A stretch of 64,000 nt of DNA from Pyricularia pennisetigena (lineage: Eukaryota; Ascomycota; Sordariomycetes; Magnaporthales; Pyriculariaceae): the NCBI RefSeq assembly GCF_004337985.1, contig NW_021940928.1, forward strand, positions 158,960 to 222,959, given 5' to 3'. This document shows positions 11,173 through 22,799 of the stretch, in pieces. Numbering within the stretch: the first letter of the stretch is position 1; every line of letters begins with the position of its first letter. The translations under genes were made by a program, and so were the position numbers. The notes under the pieces were generated by a model. The model was given only the letters and a program-made list of their open reading frames with translations, was not told where the DNA came from and did no database searches.

Positions 11173-12173
11173 TCAGCTTCGAATATTGTACACCATTGTC
11201 ATTGCCGGGGTTCCATCCTGCCAACGTGATTTGCGCGCCCGGGACATGGGTTCGAAACCGTTGTTGGGATCTGTAGCCGGTTCTTCTGCTGTTCCTTTAT
11301 GCGCGGTTGCTGTCGTTACTTGGGCAGTTGAAGGGGTAACTCTGGGACTTGACGGAGCGTTTGTCGCATTGGTTAACAAGGCTGGTTCTTGTGAAGGAGA
11401 CCGCTTTTGCCTCTTAGCTTTCGGCTTGTTTAGGCCAGCGTCGCGGTCCGCGTTTGGGGTAGACGAATCTCTTGATTCTGATGCTCCAGCTCCCCGCCTA
11501 GGGGATCCAACATGTTGAGGAAGATGTTGACTGGATGTCCATCCAATGCCAGCCGGTTGCGGGCATTGATCAGTCTGATTGTTCGGCATATTTCCTCGCC
11601 CCAATGCTCTGGGGAAAAAAAGTCAAACAAAAAGTGATTTATGGTCTGCGTTACTGAAATAAGAGACGCAAACAGACGATGATGATAGCTGGGCTTTATA
11701 TGTCAATCATATACCGCATAACCTTGCCTTTGGCTTTCCAAAGGCTAGTCGGTTGCCTTCTTTTTGCGGACTGCACTGGCGAACGAATGAGTTGCGGCTC
11801 AAAGGCATGCAGTTTTCGGGCAAAACGAGCCGATAAAAACAATCCATGCCGTAAAGTGACTTTGACTCATCTATCGTAGTCAGCGGGCGGTTCAGCGTCA
11901 CCCAGCAAGCATGAGGCATTTTGGGCTTTCCCTTACCTAGCTTTTGTGAAGTTGCAAGTAAATCCTGGTGTGATTCATGTGAAGATGAATGGAAAAAGCC
12001 GCTGGTTCTGAAAAACGAATTATGACAGTTGAGTGTCGAACTATGTTTGCAGTTAAGTGATGTACCTGAGAGTAAGTTAATACAGACAACCTCTTCTGGA
12101 GGGCTGACTTGCATCCATCATCAAACACCTCGCTACAGTTCTTTACTACAGTCCAAATGGAAACAAACGACAC
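11173..12173 (-). pseudogene. Spliced nuclear-type protein gene, start and frame disturbed
   Basis: Two good introns are visible. One is 12008-12065 (donor GTACAT, branch CTTAAC, acceptor TTTTTCAG). The other is 11654-11714 (donor GTATAT, acceptor TTATTTCAG). The exons encode segments such as HACWVTLNRPLTTIDES, then FFSPEHWGEEICRTIRLINA. A different register follows, with a bipartite-like NLS (KPKAKRQKR) and a Ser/Thr/Pro-rich tail ending at 11173. The switch between the two registers near 11520 has no acceptable intron. No ATG opens exon 1, and repeat DNA begins about 100 bp upstream, so the 5' end may be lost. No family recognised. Confidence 0.45.
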
Positions 12174-12269
12174 GAGTTAAACTAATTTGTCCACTTCCAA
12201 ATCTGGCCGGGCCAAAAGGCTGCTATGCTTCCAAGTTTGTCATACCGGCTTTCAGCGACAGGTAGGCTA

Positions 12270-13465
12270 ATTAAGCCACTAGGGTGACAGGCAGCAATAT
12301 TTACTTACCCCTGCATACGGAATACCATCCGGTTCTCCGTCAAGCTATGCCCCATCCAATTCCAATCGGCAGCGGCAGTATTTGCTACGTTCGTTCACTA
12401 CACATAGAAGTCGGGCGCACGCCATTTAAAATTGAAATCAGCTTCGAAACAGGCCTATTTGATTTTTGTGGAAGCGATTGGTCGGCCACGATCAAAAAAG
12501 AAGGCACACTGATTGACCGGTGCGAGGCTGTAATACGATGCAGCTTGTTTGGAATCCTTGTCTTAATATCCTTACGGATCATCGATATCATCATCAATGT
12601 GGTTGAAGAATCAGGGGTGAATTTAATGCTGACTTTCCTGCGGGAATCTTTTGACGGGCTCGTTCCTCCTGGCCTTCACCTCCACGGAGCATCCCGGCAC
12701 CCAACTTGGATATGTTGCTCTCGATCTGCACTTGGCAAGATTCTTCGCCCTCCTTGCTTTGCGAATGCGGTGTAGGTTGACAAAAGCAGGTCATGCAGTG
12801 TTTCAGGGGTATTTTCTCTTGGCACATTTCTGCACTAAGTAAATGGGCGAAAGAACCTGCTTTGGTAATGCGCTATAAAATATGACCAGTTTTAACGCAA
12901 TTCATACCCCAGCGCTGCGATACCTTTCACAGGAAATTCAACCCTTGCACAGCCGCGTTGGCGAACCATGACAAACAAAGGCAACCACCAATGATCTAAT
13001 ATGGCTGAGCGGCTTCAAGACCCGGTCTTGACTCTCGCGGCTGATTGGTCCCAAAAAGATCCCAGGGGGAGGCCGGACGTGTTCCCGAGTGTTTGTCCTC
13101 GGCCTCCCCGAGATTACGTTGCCGTTTCTGGTTTCTTTCATGTATAGAGTGCGAGCCAAGAATGAAATTTCTGTTTTCCGTCATCATTCCCAACAGTTTG
13201 GGCGCAGTCTTTAGAGAGGTTGACTCATAGTAGCGCATTTCTTTTGGTGGCCTGGTTCCTGGAATAATGTTCAAGAATCGGGAAATTTATGGATGCGTTG
13301 CAGGTTGGAAATGACAAAAAGTATTTAAAATCCCAAGCATCTAATTACTGCCATTCAATCTATACTATCCCAACCGCTCTTTCCTCATAGCAGCCATTGT
13401 CAGGCTTGTACTTAGTTTGATCAAAGTTCTTTCATTGGCAGCTCTTCGAGTTGGGGAACTATGTC
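12270..13465 (+). repeat. Dispersed repeat R1, copy A (longest)
   Basis: This non-coding block is shared in pieces with at least eight other places in the window. 12583-13460 matches the reverse complement of about 49985-50860 at high identity. 12274-12500 matches 34622-34850. Landmark strings are GACGGGCTCGTTCC with TTGGCCTTTACCTC (or close variants), GTTTCAGGGGTATTTTCTCT, GTTGGCGAACCATG and CCCCGAGATTACGTTGCCGT. The right end stops at the ATG-like point where the gene at 13451 begins. There are no LTRs or inverted ends I can define. Confidence 0.65.
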
Positions 13466-14311
13466 CCAGCCCGATGGACTTCAGCAGAACCTTCTGCTCG
13501 CCAGTATGGAGCCGTATTTCTTCAAAAAAAAATATGTATCTCGCGGACAACTCTAACACCAGTTGACATCGTAGAGCGCACAGCCCTGCCATCAGCGCGG
13601 CGTGGACCAACCAATAGTAAGCTTCATTCCTCCAAGCCTGTCGCAAATCTATCTGACGCTGTTGTCAAAGATGATAGACCTTTGGATAATGCAGCGGAAG
13701 CAACCGCTTCCGTGGATACCGCGAGTACAATTTCTCAGAGGAATGTCGCACCAAAGAGAAAGCGCAAGGCGCCTTATCAGTTGCCACTCGACTTAAAACG
13801 CAACATGGTGGGCTCAAAATCCGCATCTAACCTTGAAGACACGACTATCGAGACGCAGGCGTTGGAAACGATACTTGCGGAAATTGCCTCGCAGCAACTC
13901 AATTTCCGTCGTCATCTAATGGCAGAGCTTCAGCTACTACGTCAAGAGGAGGGCGAAAAGGCTTTGTTGAGGCTGGCGTACGAGGGTGTGAAACAGCAGT
14001 TGCAGAAGAAAGACCTGGAGGTAATCGAGCTACAGAAGAAGCTCGATGCTAAGGAGTCAGCTCAGACTGTAAAAATGATTGCTAGCAGGGATCAAGGTAT
14101 GTTGCCTCTCAACAGCAATGTCCAGACGGTGACCCGGAGCAGCAGTACGGTTAAAGGCTGTGAGGTTGGCCATAGAGGAAACATGCAAGCAAACGCAGCC
14201 ACCCAGCCACATTTGCAGAACGGCATGCGCAATTCTGAATCATCATACCCGCAACAAACAGCTGCCGGGGGTAACAGGAACAAAACCTTCAGATTTATAA
14301 ATGTCAGATAG
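13451..14311 (+). CDS. Coiled-coil protein with NLS, start uncertain
   Basis: An open frame of 286 codons. From the N-terminus it has a Ser/Thr-rich region, a basic nuclear-localisation-like PKRKRKAP, a coiled coil of about 75 residues (ETILAEIASQQLNFRRHLMA to LQKKLDAKES), then a polar tail. No ATG opens this frame: the first in-frame Met is residue 116. An ATG at 13460 in another register (MSQPDGLQQN...) runs to a nine-A tract at 13522-13530 and may be the true start, with the frame changed there. The upstream 90 bp belong to repeat R1. No family is known to me. Confidence 0.4.
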   Translation: MGNYVPARWTSAEPSARQYGAVFLQKKICISRTTLTPVDIVERTALPSARRGPTNSKLHSSKPVANLSDAVVKDDRPLDNAAEATASVDTASTISQRNVAPKRKRKAPYQLPLDLKRNMVGSKSASNLEDTTIETQALETILAEIASQQLNFRRHLMAELQLLRQEEGEKALLRLAYEGVKQQLQKKDLEVIELQKKLDAKESAQTVKMIASRDQGMLPLNSNVQTVTRSSSTVKGCEVGHRGNMQANAATQPHLQNGMRNSESSYPQQTAAGGNRNKTFRFINVR

Positions 14312-16672
14312 TCAACAAATGAAATCTGGATCAATGTATATCTATTTCTTTATTGCACTGGTATCCAACAAAGCCATCAGCTATCTGTGAAGCCTGCGAA
14401 GCCTGCTTGCCCTGTATTCTTGCCATCCGCAATCACCTCTCCTGAATTTTGATGGATCGTGTATAATATTATCCCCTAGCTCCCATAGCACTGAGGTAGA
14501 AAAAATCCCAGAAGATCATGATCTCAAACATCTTCTATCACTTCCACATACAGAACTCGTTTCCGTTTCAGATCCACAGACAGCTTCAGACCAGGAAACA
14601 AAAGAATTCTAGACGGCCAAGCCACCTGCCCACATTTCTCTACCTTCCTGAAAAGAAAAAGGACGGAAGCCTCATTGTTCAAGAATTAGTAGGTCCCGAT
14701 CCTAAACGTACGATGTTCAATATAGTGCGTCTTTCTCACGTTGGGCATTCTAATATGCTCTCATAGTTTCTCGGTTCCCAAGAGTTTACATCTGTACCCC
14801 TGCTACTCTTACATGACTATGCCAGTGCTTCGTCCTGCAAGCTTGGTTTCATGAGCTCCTCGTATCTCTCGGGTTCTCCGTGTTGAGCTTATGCTGCAGG
14901 ATGCTGGTCTGCAATCTTGACGACCCCGGCAGATTTTGAACAGCTATTTTATCTGGCAGTGTGAGATTGGGACGATGCCGACCCAGAGCACGCAGAACGG
15001 GAGTATCATTGCCACCAGGTGAAGCTTTGTAAGTTCAGCAAAATTACCTATCAGTGAGTCTCTGGAGGCTTCAGTCTTTTTATCACATCGTTCGGGTCTG
15101 ATAAAGTAACCTCTTGTTTTCTTGGGAGATCTAAAACCCGACACAAACCTCATCTATCTCCAACACAGGCCTGTTGCCTACCACACATCGGTCAATTATC
15201 AATATTCAGAGCATTTCGCTAACAACCTTATAAAAATGAATAAATCTTGATCCCTCTGATTCTGGTCCGTTTGCCACATTCCCGATGTTGTCGTTAACAT
15301 CGCCGTATTGTCACCCACCAAGCATGGCGACATGCTTATCTTGCAGTTGAAGCGAGAATGGTTCTCCGATATGTGAGGGGAAGGGCTTCAGCGCTAAAAT
15401 TACTATCGGCTTGTGCCGAGGGACAATCCGCGCCGACGGTAACGTTTCGGCCCGTAGTAAGGAGACGGTCATGTCATGTGTGTTGGCCTTACCATCTTTT
15501 CTTCGGTTGGCAAGGGGTCGAAACGCTATCCTTGTTGCATTTAGCCAGGTGAGTTAAGTGGTGCGGCGCCTCTTCCGAAGTATCTGGTGGAAGCTTTCTG
15601 GTGTGCATTTCATATTCAATCCACTAAAGACCTCCACCAGCTACTTGACGAATTGGACAGCGGCGCAAAAATGTGAACCTGGACCAGCGATACAGCCGCA
15701 TAGTTCATTTCTGACTTGGTGCAGGGAGATCTTTAGGCGTATTACGTACTCGCCAGTTCCTTGGAGCAGAAATTCGACGGACTCTCATATAAAGGCATCC
15801 AGTGGTGTTGCGGTGTAGCAAAGGCGCATATACCCCTTGTTCGGTACCAATAGGAATCGATTCCTGTGTGATGCTCGGAATATCTGTGCCTCATCCAAGC
15901 GGACCATGCATCGACCTAGAGCCTGGCCGCACCTGCAATGTGTTGGTGCTATTACTTAGCGTTCATTGGTGCTTGTGAAAAATAAGATTTTCTATTTGTG
16001 AGAGTAGGTTTAAATTTTGATCCCTATATGTTCTGAGTAAATTGGGTGGTTACATGTACAAAACCAGACCACAAGGAAGAGAATATCGAGACAAAGCCAC
16101 CCTCTACCGTAGTAGTTGTATCCTCTTTCGTTTTTCCCTGCTGGTGCTGAGTCGCTGTTTTTTTTCAAGAGTATGATATTACTGGAAACATTCGGTTTAG
16201 GTGATCGGTGGGCGAAAGAACCACTTGCCCCCAGCACAAGTAACACAGTTGCTCTTTGCGCCCTGTCACGCAGTAACCTTGTAATTATGCCTCGTGATTG
16301 GCAAACTCGCGAATCGGTGTGCCTGCTTCCTGCCAATACTACCTAACCTTCTTTACCATCCGTTTGCCTCGTTCGCCTTCTGGTACTGGCGAGGTGCCTG
16401 TTCAGGGTGGTTCGCAAGGCAAAGATGCGATATGGAAGGCGCAAGGTCCCCAAAAAGTGTCTCGATAGTGTCAAGACGGGAGACACATTGAAGACGCTGT
16501 CGAAGCAGATCCGGTAATTAATCGTCGTTTCACAGACCGCAATGGCATGGCTCCCAACAGTTAGGAGTCTTGTTACCACTTGGTACTGCTCGCTAGTGCT
16601 TGCTCAATTTTATTTAATTATCATCCAAACAAATAAAAAGATATGTAGTTTACTAGACGTAACTTGGGTGTT
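14312..16672. other. Intergenic, no supported gene
   Basis: Short frames of 60-108 codons occur on both strands, none with domain content or splice support. The AT-rich stretch 16595-16660 precedes the 3' end of the next minus-strand gene. Confidence 0.3.
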
Positions 16673-18317
16673 TTAATAATCATCAGATATTTCGTCCTCC
16701 GATGGGCTCTCGGGCTGTTGCTGCTCAACCTTCCGTCGCTTTCGACTCGCCCTGCTGGCCACGTCCATTCCCTGTTGAGTTCTGCTGCAAGTTCTTGTTT
16801 TTATTCCTAGCTTCGTCTCAAGATGGACAATTCGCGATTTTAAAGCAGCCCATTCGACCTGTGAGGGACAGCCACAATCCTGTCGACAGTTCGGCTTGTG
16901 TCGGGTATATGAAGTTGATGCTTCGAGGTTGGCAAGGCGCCGTTCCATGTCTTGAACTTTCTTAAAGAGCTTGGATAGCCTGTGTAGATGGAGTCAGATA
17001 AGTGTCATGTGGGAGAGGAATAAAATAAAAGATAAAACTTGCTCGCTCATTTGAGATCTTCGCTCAGAGTACCCAGGCGACGTCCGCTGCATGTACACCG
17101 AGGTCCTCTGATTCCCAATGGCTCTAGGAATCCCTCTACTGGAGAAGCCGTCAATGCCGCTGCTAGTATGGCTGTTGTTGAAGCTCTCGCTATGATTGTG
17201 AACGGAAATGCCCGATTGGCGACCGGATATGTGATGCTCTCCAGCAAATATGTCTCTGACAGAACCATCATGGCGAGTAGACTCAGCAAACCGATCCGCT
17301 AGCCAAGGTTGGCCTCCCGGATTGCATGTCGGAGCCGCAAACAGACGAGAATGATGAGGAGATTCGCTTACTCCTCTTGGCGTCGGATCCAAATGCGTTG
17401 AATCTGGAGCTGATTCGTATTTCGGAGCAGCAGGAATATGACCGAAGCTAGAAGCAGTAGAAGCCAGCTGACTTGGTATTGGTGGGAAGGCAGAGATTGG
17501 TGGAACTCCGTAGAATGATATCGAAAAAGGGTCGCAATTGACTTGGGATGGGGAGAGGGCTTGAGTTGGATCCAAATCAGGTTGCCACCCGACCACCTTG
17601 TTAATGGGAGGCTTGGGATATAAATTAGCAGAAGATGCGGCTGTGGACAGTGAGGGCGATTCCGAAATGGGCTCGACCTCTTTAAAGGGCGAGGGTGACA
17701 GGCGTTCCATAAGATTCAAAATCCTGGTTTTGACATTTCGGCTTTGCCCACAAAGTGGCTCGCCAGCACCATCCTTTTCCAACCCATCAAGCACAACAGC
17801 AGGCATGCGGAAAGTGTAACGGTTGATAGCTTCGATAAAATCCTCAAGCAGCCTCTTGTGCTGTTCTTTCTCCTCGGCGTCAACACAATAGACGTCCTGA
17901 TAATACTTGATCAGGGTGTCTGTTGTGTTCGAAGTCAGCTTCATCGCATGGGATATCGACAAGAACAACATTTGCCTCGATATCAACAAGATAAAACTCG
18001 GGATCCGATTCGGACTTTGAGCCTTTTCGCATCAGGGATGCCAGGATCCAGATGGTGTTCGGCGATGACAAAACTTTGCTAAGGCATGTTTGATGCTCAG
18101 CAACGCTATTGAGCGGCTCATTGGGTTTGATGCGTCTCAATGATTCTGTGAGCCACGGTTCGATCCTGGACCCGAGAACGACAGTCATGGAGGAAGGCTG
18201 CGGCGTAAAAGCCGCCACAGATTGAAGCTGTGTATTTGGTGGCATGCTGGGCGAGTTGCGAGAAAGAACAGCAAAGAAAGACGGGAATAAGTCAGGTGCA
18301 ATCTCGATGTTGAGCAT
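16673..18317 (-). pseudogene. Nuclear coiled-coil protein gene, one frame break
   Basis: The start is ATG at 18317 (MLNIEIAPDLFPSFFAVL). The first frame runs to 17880 and the second, in another register, runs from about 17989 to 16994. They overlap by about 110 bp without an acceptable intron, so a frameshift is likely. An intron at 16970-17038 (donor GTTTTA, acceptor CCAAG, phase 0) leads to the last exon. That exon carries a leucine-zipper-like coil (LFKKVQDMERRLANLEA), CRQDCGC, a second coil, an NLS (RASRKRRKVE) and an acidic end. The middle is Pro/Ser-rich. The combined pattern suggests a nuclear regulator, but I recognise no family. Its 5' 190 bp are duplicated at 53.03-53.23 kb. Confidence 0.5.
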
Positions 18318-18445
18318 TTTATAGTTTAACTAAGCTTGGCTTTGTTAGCCTTTCTGTAAATTATACTGAATGTCCCGCCAAAATGAGCCCCTGAGAACCT
18401 GTACAACGGCGACATACATTGGCTCTTTCCGACCCCCATACCTCG
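18125..18445 (+). repeat. Segmental duplication, copy 1 (partner 53033-53346)
   Basis: About 320 bp are nearly identical and in the same orientation in both places, from TTTGATGCGTCTCAATGA to CGACCCCCAT. This copy covers the first codons and promoter side of the gene at 16673-18317. Confidence 0.8.
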
Positions 18446-18987
18446 AGCTCCTGCGCGTAAACTCAGCCAGTGCACGCGAGACTTTCCCTGCTATGGCAGA
18501 GTGTGTTGCACTCCATTTGACGCTGAAGTGGAATGAATCAAAATGATCTAGCAGCTATGTAACTTGGTTCAATTTGATTCCCGCAGCTTGTTTTAGTCGA
18601 GAAGGGTAAAGAAAAGTCTAAATTGAAGTTACAACGGTGACGCCCCATGCAACCACACCACCTGTACGGCGTCCTCGCCTGCAGCTTACTGATAGCTCTT
18701 GCGTCTGATTGGGCTCAAGCAATTCCAGAGAGAGGCCGGATGTGTTCCCATGTGTCAATTGCCGGCCTCCCCGAGATTACGTTGCCGTGTCTGGTCCCTG
18801 TGTATGGCATCCGGTGGCGCCGCCCTGATTGACTCCATCACGATCCCTCCAACAGCCTTGTCGATCACATTCATTCTGATTTGCGGTCTGCGTAACCTTG
18901 GTGAATGTGACAGATTTCTGACTAATATTATTGATGATTGAAAAAAAAGCGTGAGCGACAGTAACGAAATACTCAAGAAGGTAAAGA
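18446..18987. repeat. Repeat R1 fragment within intergenic DNA
   Basis: 18660-18800 contains R1 landmarks (GCGTCTGATTGGGCTCAAGC, AGAGAGGCCGGATGTGTTCCC, CCCCGAGATTACGTTGCCGT), closest to 35205-35300 of copy B. No gene is supported. The last 17 bases before the SINE belong to its target-site duplication. Confidence 0.5.
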
Positions 18988-19004
18988 GGAAGAGGTAGGT
19001 AGTA

Positions 19005-19428
19005 GTAGTAGTAGTGGTATTATTTAACGCCGGGCTCGGCCCGGCTCATTAGCCGGCCGTTAGCAACCTCCCGAGGGGTATCTCGGCGCGCTTTCTATTT
19101 TCTCTATTTACACAGCGGAAAACAAGGGCATAGAAGCGAATCGAGCCTGACCGGGTTCGTGCCCGGTCCTGCTTACAGGTTTGTTCACTGACGCGACCCC
19201 GTGCCTTCAGGCGCACGGAGGGTTCGTCTGACGGCAGTTGACGGCTCTTCATCGAGAGGGGCCTGTGTCCAAACAGCGGAGCTGTCGGTCGTTTGTAGCC
19301 ATGGAGACGAAGTTCCCAACAAGTGTGGGCTCGACGGCACAGGCGGGTGGTTGTTGTCGATAGCCAGCCGGGTTATCCTTGCCACGGTAAGCGGGGAGGA
19401 GGTGGAGGGAGCAGGATTCGAACCTACA
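19005..19428 (-). mobile_element. SINE copy at 19 kb, 5'-truncated head
   Basis: On the minus strand it reads from a Pol III B-box-like GGTTCGAATCC (19414-19424) through a unique body to a 240-bp tail shared with the LINE at 38153-38392, ending in (TAC)n. It is nearly identical to the SINE at 49463-49950 but lacks the A-box half. The flank next to the tail is GGAAGAGGTAGGTAGTA (18988-19004). The flank next to the head is AAAGATCAAGAGTAG (19429-19443). These two do not match each other. Each matches a flank of the other SINE in reverse complement, so this element is a recombinant. Confidence 0.85.
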
Positions 19429-19688
19429 AAAGATCAAGAGTAGAAGCGGTAAAGGACCATTTTTGGGCCTTCGCATAAAATCGCTTCGTCCATTCCCAGC
19501 GCGCATTTGTCAAGTAAAATCATGGCTTCCAACGATTTAAGCTGTCGTATAACGCCGGGCTTGCTGGCGTCGCATGTCGTATGTCGCACAACCGGGCATG
19601 ATTTGGTGCTCCCCCAGGTATATTCATTGTATCAGGTACGGTGCTAGTGAAAACTATTGGTTTCCCAAACTTGGTATAACGTGGATGT

Positions 19689-20800
19689 ACAGTACCCCGG
19701 ACAGGACAGTACCCCGGACACTTTTCCGGTCGGTCTTATTCCCAATTTCAATTACAACGCCAGCGTTGCTTAATTAACTACAATGCAATCGGAACTATAC
19801 ACAGCAGACATTTCTTCATCTTCCTGACATGTTTGTGCATTATGTCCGGGTTTACCACAGTTTCCACATCGCCGTTTAATCGTTGTTTGCGCATTATATC
19901 CCTCCTTATTTTCGCCTTCTTTTTCGTATACAGGCCCATTCGCATTCTTTTGCGCCATCAAAACTCGGACTTCTTGAACGTTTGCTGACCCTTCTATGCG
20001 GATTCGTGTTTTTTTGGCCCTTCGTCGTTTGCTAAGCGCTTCGTTGGCTTTCCGAAGACTGCGGTTCTCTGCAAGAATAAGGGTGTTTTGGTGCGCTAAC
20101 CGTTCCACACCTTTCGCTAATTGTTTTACAGCTTCGAAAATCGGAGTCGGAGAGCTGCTCTGATGACGGCTGATTCGAGCTTTTACAAGCGTTGATTGAG
20201 AAATAGCTTCTGTTGGGTTATGTGGCGTTTGTGAGACCCAGGATTCAGTGGTGGGAAAAGCAGGCTCTTTGGGTGAAGGCGTACGTAATTTCACATCCAG
20301 TTTGGAAATAACAGCTTCCGGACAATGAGGGATAATTCCAGCTCCCCTAAAACCCCCAGCCATATTATCTTTCGTCGTTGAGTTTTTGTAGGCCGCTGCA
20401 AAGGCCAAAAGAAATTCGATTTTGCTAATGTTGTTAATATGGGCCCGGATAAAATCGTCAACCCCTTGACCGTACGTACGCCCGCTTCAGGACGCTAAAC
20501 ACTCCGACGTTAAGTGGCTGGGTTAAGTGAGATGAATGAGCAGGCAGGCAAATTGGAATTATGTTGTAACTTTTGCAATAGCCCTCAAATTCGGGGGATT
20601 GATGACTGCCGTGCCCGTCGAGCACTAACATGTGGTAGCATTCCGGCAATCAACCAACAAAGCAGGAAACGAGGCAGGCGATCACTTCAGGCTCGCCGCT
20701 CATTGCCACAAGTCCAGCTCAAACCCATTACATCCACCAAGGTGATGCAACACTTTTCCAGGCATGTCAGTATTATCGGGCACGAATTGTAACCAATTGC
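19689..20800 (-). pseudogene. Pogo/Fot1-like (Tc1/mariner) transposase remnant
   Basis: Minus-strand frames encode the C-terminal half of a DDE_1 transposase: LVLDGHGSH with the second Asp, PAHSSHLTQPLNVGVF, then DDFIRAHINNISKIEF, GIIPHCPEAV, a basic region (SKRRRAKKTRIR) and a C-terminal zinc knuckle CGNCGKPGHNAQTC ending at 19770. The frame breaks at about 20475, where a four-base insertion makes TACGTACG. Sequence upstream of about 20680 no longer matches the family, so the 5' half and the first catalytic Asp are gone. The 3' terminus is recognisable at 19689 next to a TA dinucleotide, with the 15-mer ACAGTACCCCGGACA repeated at 19689-19703 and 19706-19720. The element is not autonomous. 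Confidence 0.8.
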
Positions 20801-21084
20801 CCTATTTTGCCGTTTTGGAGGATTTTGAGGCGATTTTCTCAGTGGTGTCACATCGCATCCGCGTGCCTACGCGATTCGCTTACAGAGCCTTGAAAAGCCC
20901 TTAATTGGTGGCTATTGCAAATGGAGTTTTTGGTTTTCCGGAGGAGGCCGAGTTTGGACGCTGTCATCCCATCCCCATGCGCTGGTTGGGTCGCAAATGC
21001 AGTGTAACACAAAACACACAAACGTCCTGTCCTGCCCTATCCTTTAAGTTATTCTCTCTTTGCGCTTAATGTACTGCTGCGACA

Positions 21085-21180
21085 AAAGGCGGAACCGGCA
21101 ATCTGCCGCCTCGGGCCCACAAATTGGATTGCACGCCGCTTGCTCCTAGACCCCACGGGAAATCCTCCTGTAAAGGCCCA
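21085..21180 (-). repeat. Dispersed repeat R2, degraded copy
   Basis: The reverse complement keeps the order CAGGAGGATTTCC, GGAGCAAGCGGCG, CAATCC, GAGGCGGCAGATTG seen in the 53.85-kb copy, with scattered substitutions. Confidence 0.45.
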
Positions 21181-21622
21181 CAGTGCTGTACAAAACACCG
21201 GAAGGGGTAAAAAAAGCAGTAGCAAAGGGGCTTAAATTGATTTCGCTGCTGGGTAAATTTGTTTGTAGTAAGTGCCATCTCAAACCCGTATTTTGTGTAT
21301 TGGCGGCAAGTGAGGAACCTTGTCCACCCTACATAGGGTTTTTTGATTCGAAAAAAACAGAGGTAACCCACCACATGTTTAGGCCTTCAGCCCGCCTATG
21401 TTACCTGTCGAGTGATTCAAACAACGCTTAGGCTATTCATTGCTTCTGCATGCAATGTCAGAAATTGGTGCACCCATTCTCATGCTTCCAGGTTACTTTA
21501 CTGCCTGCTGCATCCTCACCTGTCATCCCTCCTGTTTCATCCAACTACATCGAAGTCTTGCAACGACACACAACGACCAAAAAATCTCAGGCCGCTGTTC
21601 CAAACTCCATTTTTAACCCAAC

Positions 21623-22258
21623 ATGTCCATCCTCAACCTCATCACCAACTGCTTCGGCAGCACAAACCCCAACGCTATTCCAACCGCCACTAGCGTGAAA
21701 GCAAACACGCCGTACAGCGTCCGTTGTGCGCAACAAATCTCAGACGAGGTCGTCGAGCTTCTCCTCAACGCCGAAAAAGACGGCCCAGCCCTCCGGCGCC
21801 AGATCAAAGACGCTGTCGGCGAGGACGGATGGACGGAGAGCATCGCCCGCGCCATTGTCGGCGGCCTCGAGGTGGTGATTAGAGACGGCCGGGACAGGAT
21901 CAGGCCCGTCCTGGGCGAGTTTATCGACAAGGCCGAGGGGGCTGCGAATGCTGTTTTTGCCTTTCCACAGGAGCACCCATACCTCACGGCGGGCTTCGCC
22001 ACCATCGTCGCTGTCGGTGTGCTGGTGCTCGTGGCGCCGTGGGTTGTAGAGGCTCTTGGATTTGTTGAGGCCGGACCTGTTGGTGGTGAGGATTGCCTAG
22101 AGAAGTTGAACCTTGATTTCCTTTCTGAATATACATTAGCTGACGAATGAGTAGGTTCATTTGCGGCGTGGTGGGAATCGACCTATGCCGGGTTCATTCC
22201 CAAAGGCTCGCTGTTTAGCTTCTTTCAGAGGCTCGGAATGATATGGGGACGGTCTTGA
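21623..22258 (+). CDS. Ifi-6-16 / ISG12-like family membrane protein, 188 aa
   Basis: Exon 1 (21623-22085) starts MSILNLITNCFG and contains a helical region, then LTAGFATIVAVGVLVLVAPW and VVEALGFVEAGPV. A 69-nt intron (22086-22154, donor GTGAGG, branch CTGAC, acceptor GAGTAG) joins in phase to exon 2 (22155-22258). Exon 2 gives SFAAWWESTYAGFIPKGSLF and ends GMIWGRS. The Gly/Ala-rich hydrophobic pair with ...GFxxxGPVxGSxAAxxQS-like spacing is the hallmark of the interferon-induced 6-16 family. In animals, members sit in mitochondrial or ER membranes and affect apoptosis and antiviral responses. Fungal members are known by sequence, and their role is largely unassigned. Total 189 codons, intact. 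Confidence 0.75.
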
Positions 22259-22372
22259 AGATAGGAGCATTTCAACTTTTCATGCCACTTCTAAGTTAGT
22301 CCTCATAAAGCTTCTCCACGCCGTTTCTATACAGATGTCCTTCAGTCGACTGCAATAGCTGCGAAACTCGAG

Positions 22373-22636
22373 TCAAATTCCCAATAGAAATTGCGCTCGC
22401 AAATGATATGCTATCTTCTTTATTTCGTTATCAGTCCGACGCAACGCTAATGCCTTGACAACCCCGATAGCTAAGTCCTCTTCGGTTACAGGGCCGGATT
22501 CGATGTCACTGCACAGAATAGTAGGGTGGGGAATTGTAGGTGTAACGTCCATTTGTGCGATGCACAATAACCTATCGCTTATAATGCTATTTCGGCTGCG
22601 TTGATTTGATACGAAGTGAAACCCTGTTGTGACCAT
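22373..22636 (-). CDS. Small hypothetical ORF, 87 aa
   Basis: ATG-started frame with an amphipathic C-terminal half (EEDLAIGVVKALALRRTDNE...). Composition is protein-like, but there are no splice signals, domain or homologue I recognise. It is convergent with the Ifi-6-16 gene, 114 bp away. It could be a fragment. Confidence 0.3.
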   Translation of the reverse strand: MVTTGFHFVSNQRSRNSIISDRLLCIAQMDVTPTIPHPTILCSDIESGPVTEEDLAIGVVKALALRRTDNEIKKIAYHLRAQFLLGI

Positions 22637-22799
22637 GTATCCGAGGCTATCAGTTGCATGTATGGGAGGTTTTATGCCTGTGAGGGCTGTTATATGCTCC
22701 CTCCGTCCAGGATCTGCGTTTTAAGGAGAGCAAATGGTCCATAAGGGGTTGGACGCTCCATATAAATTCGCCGCATTCCACCAACAGCGGCCCGTTCGA

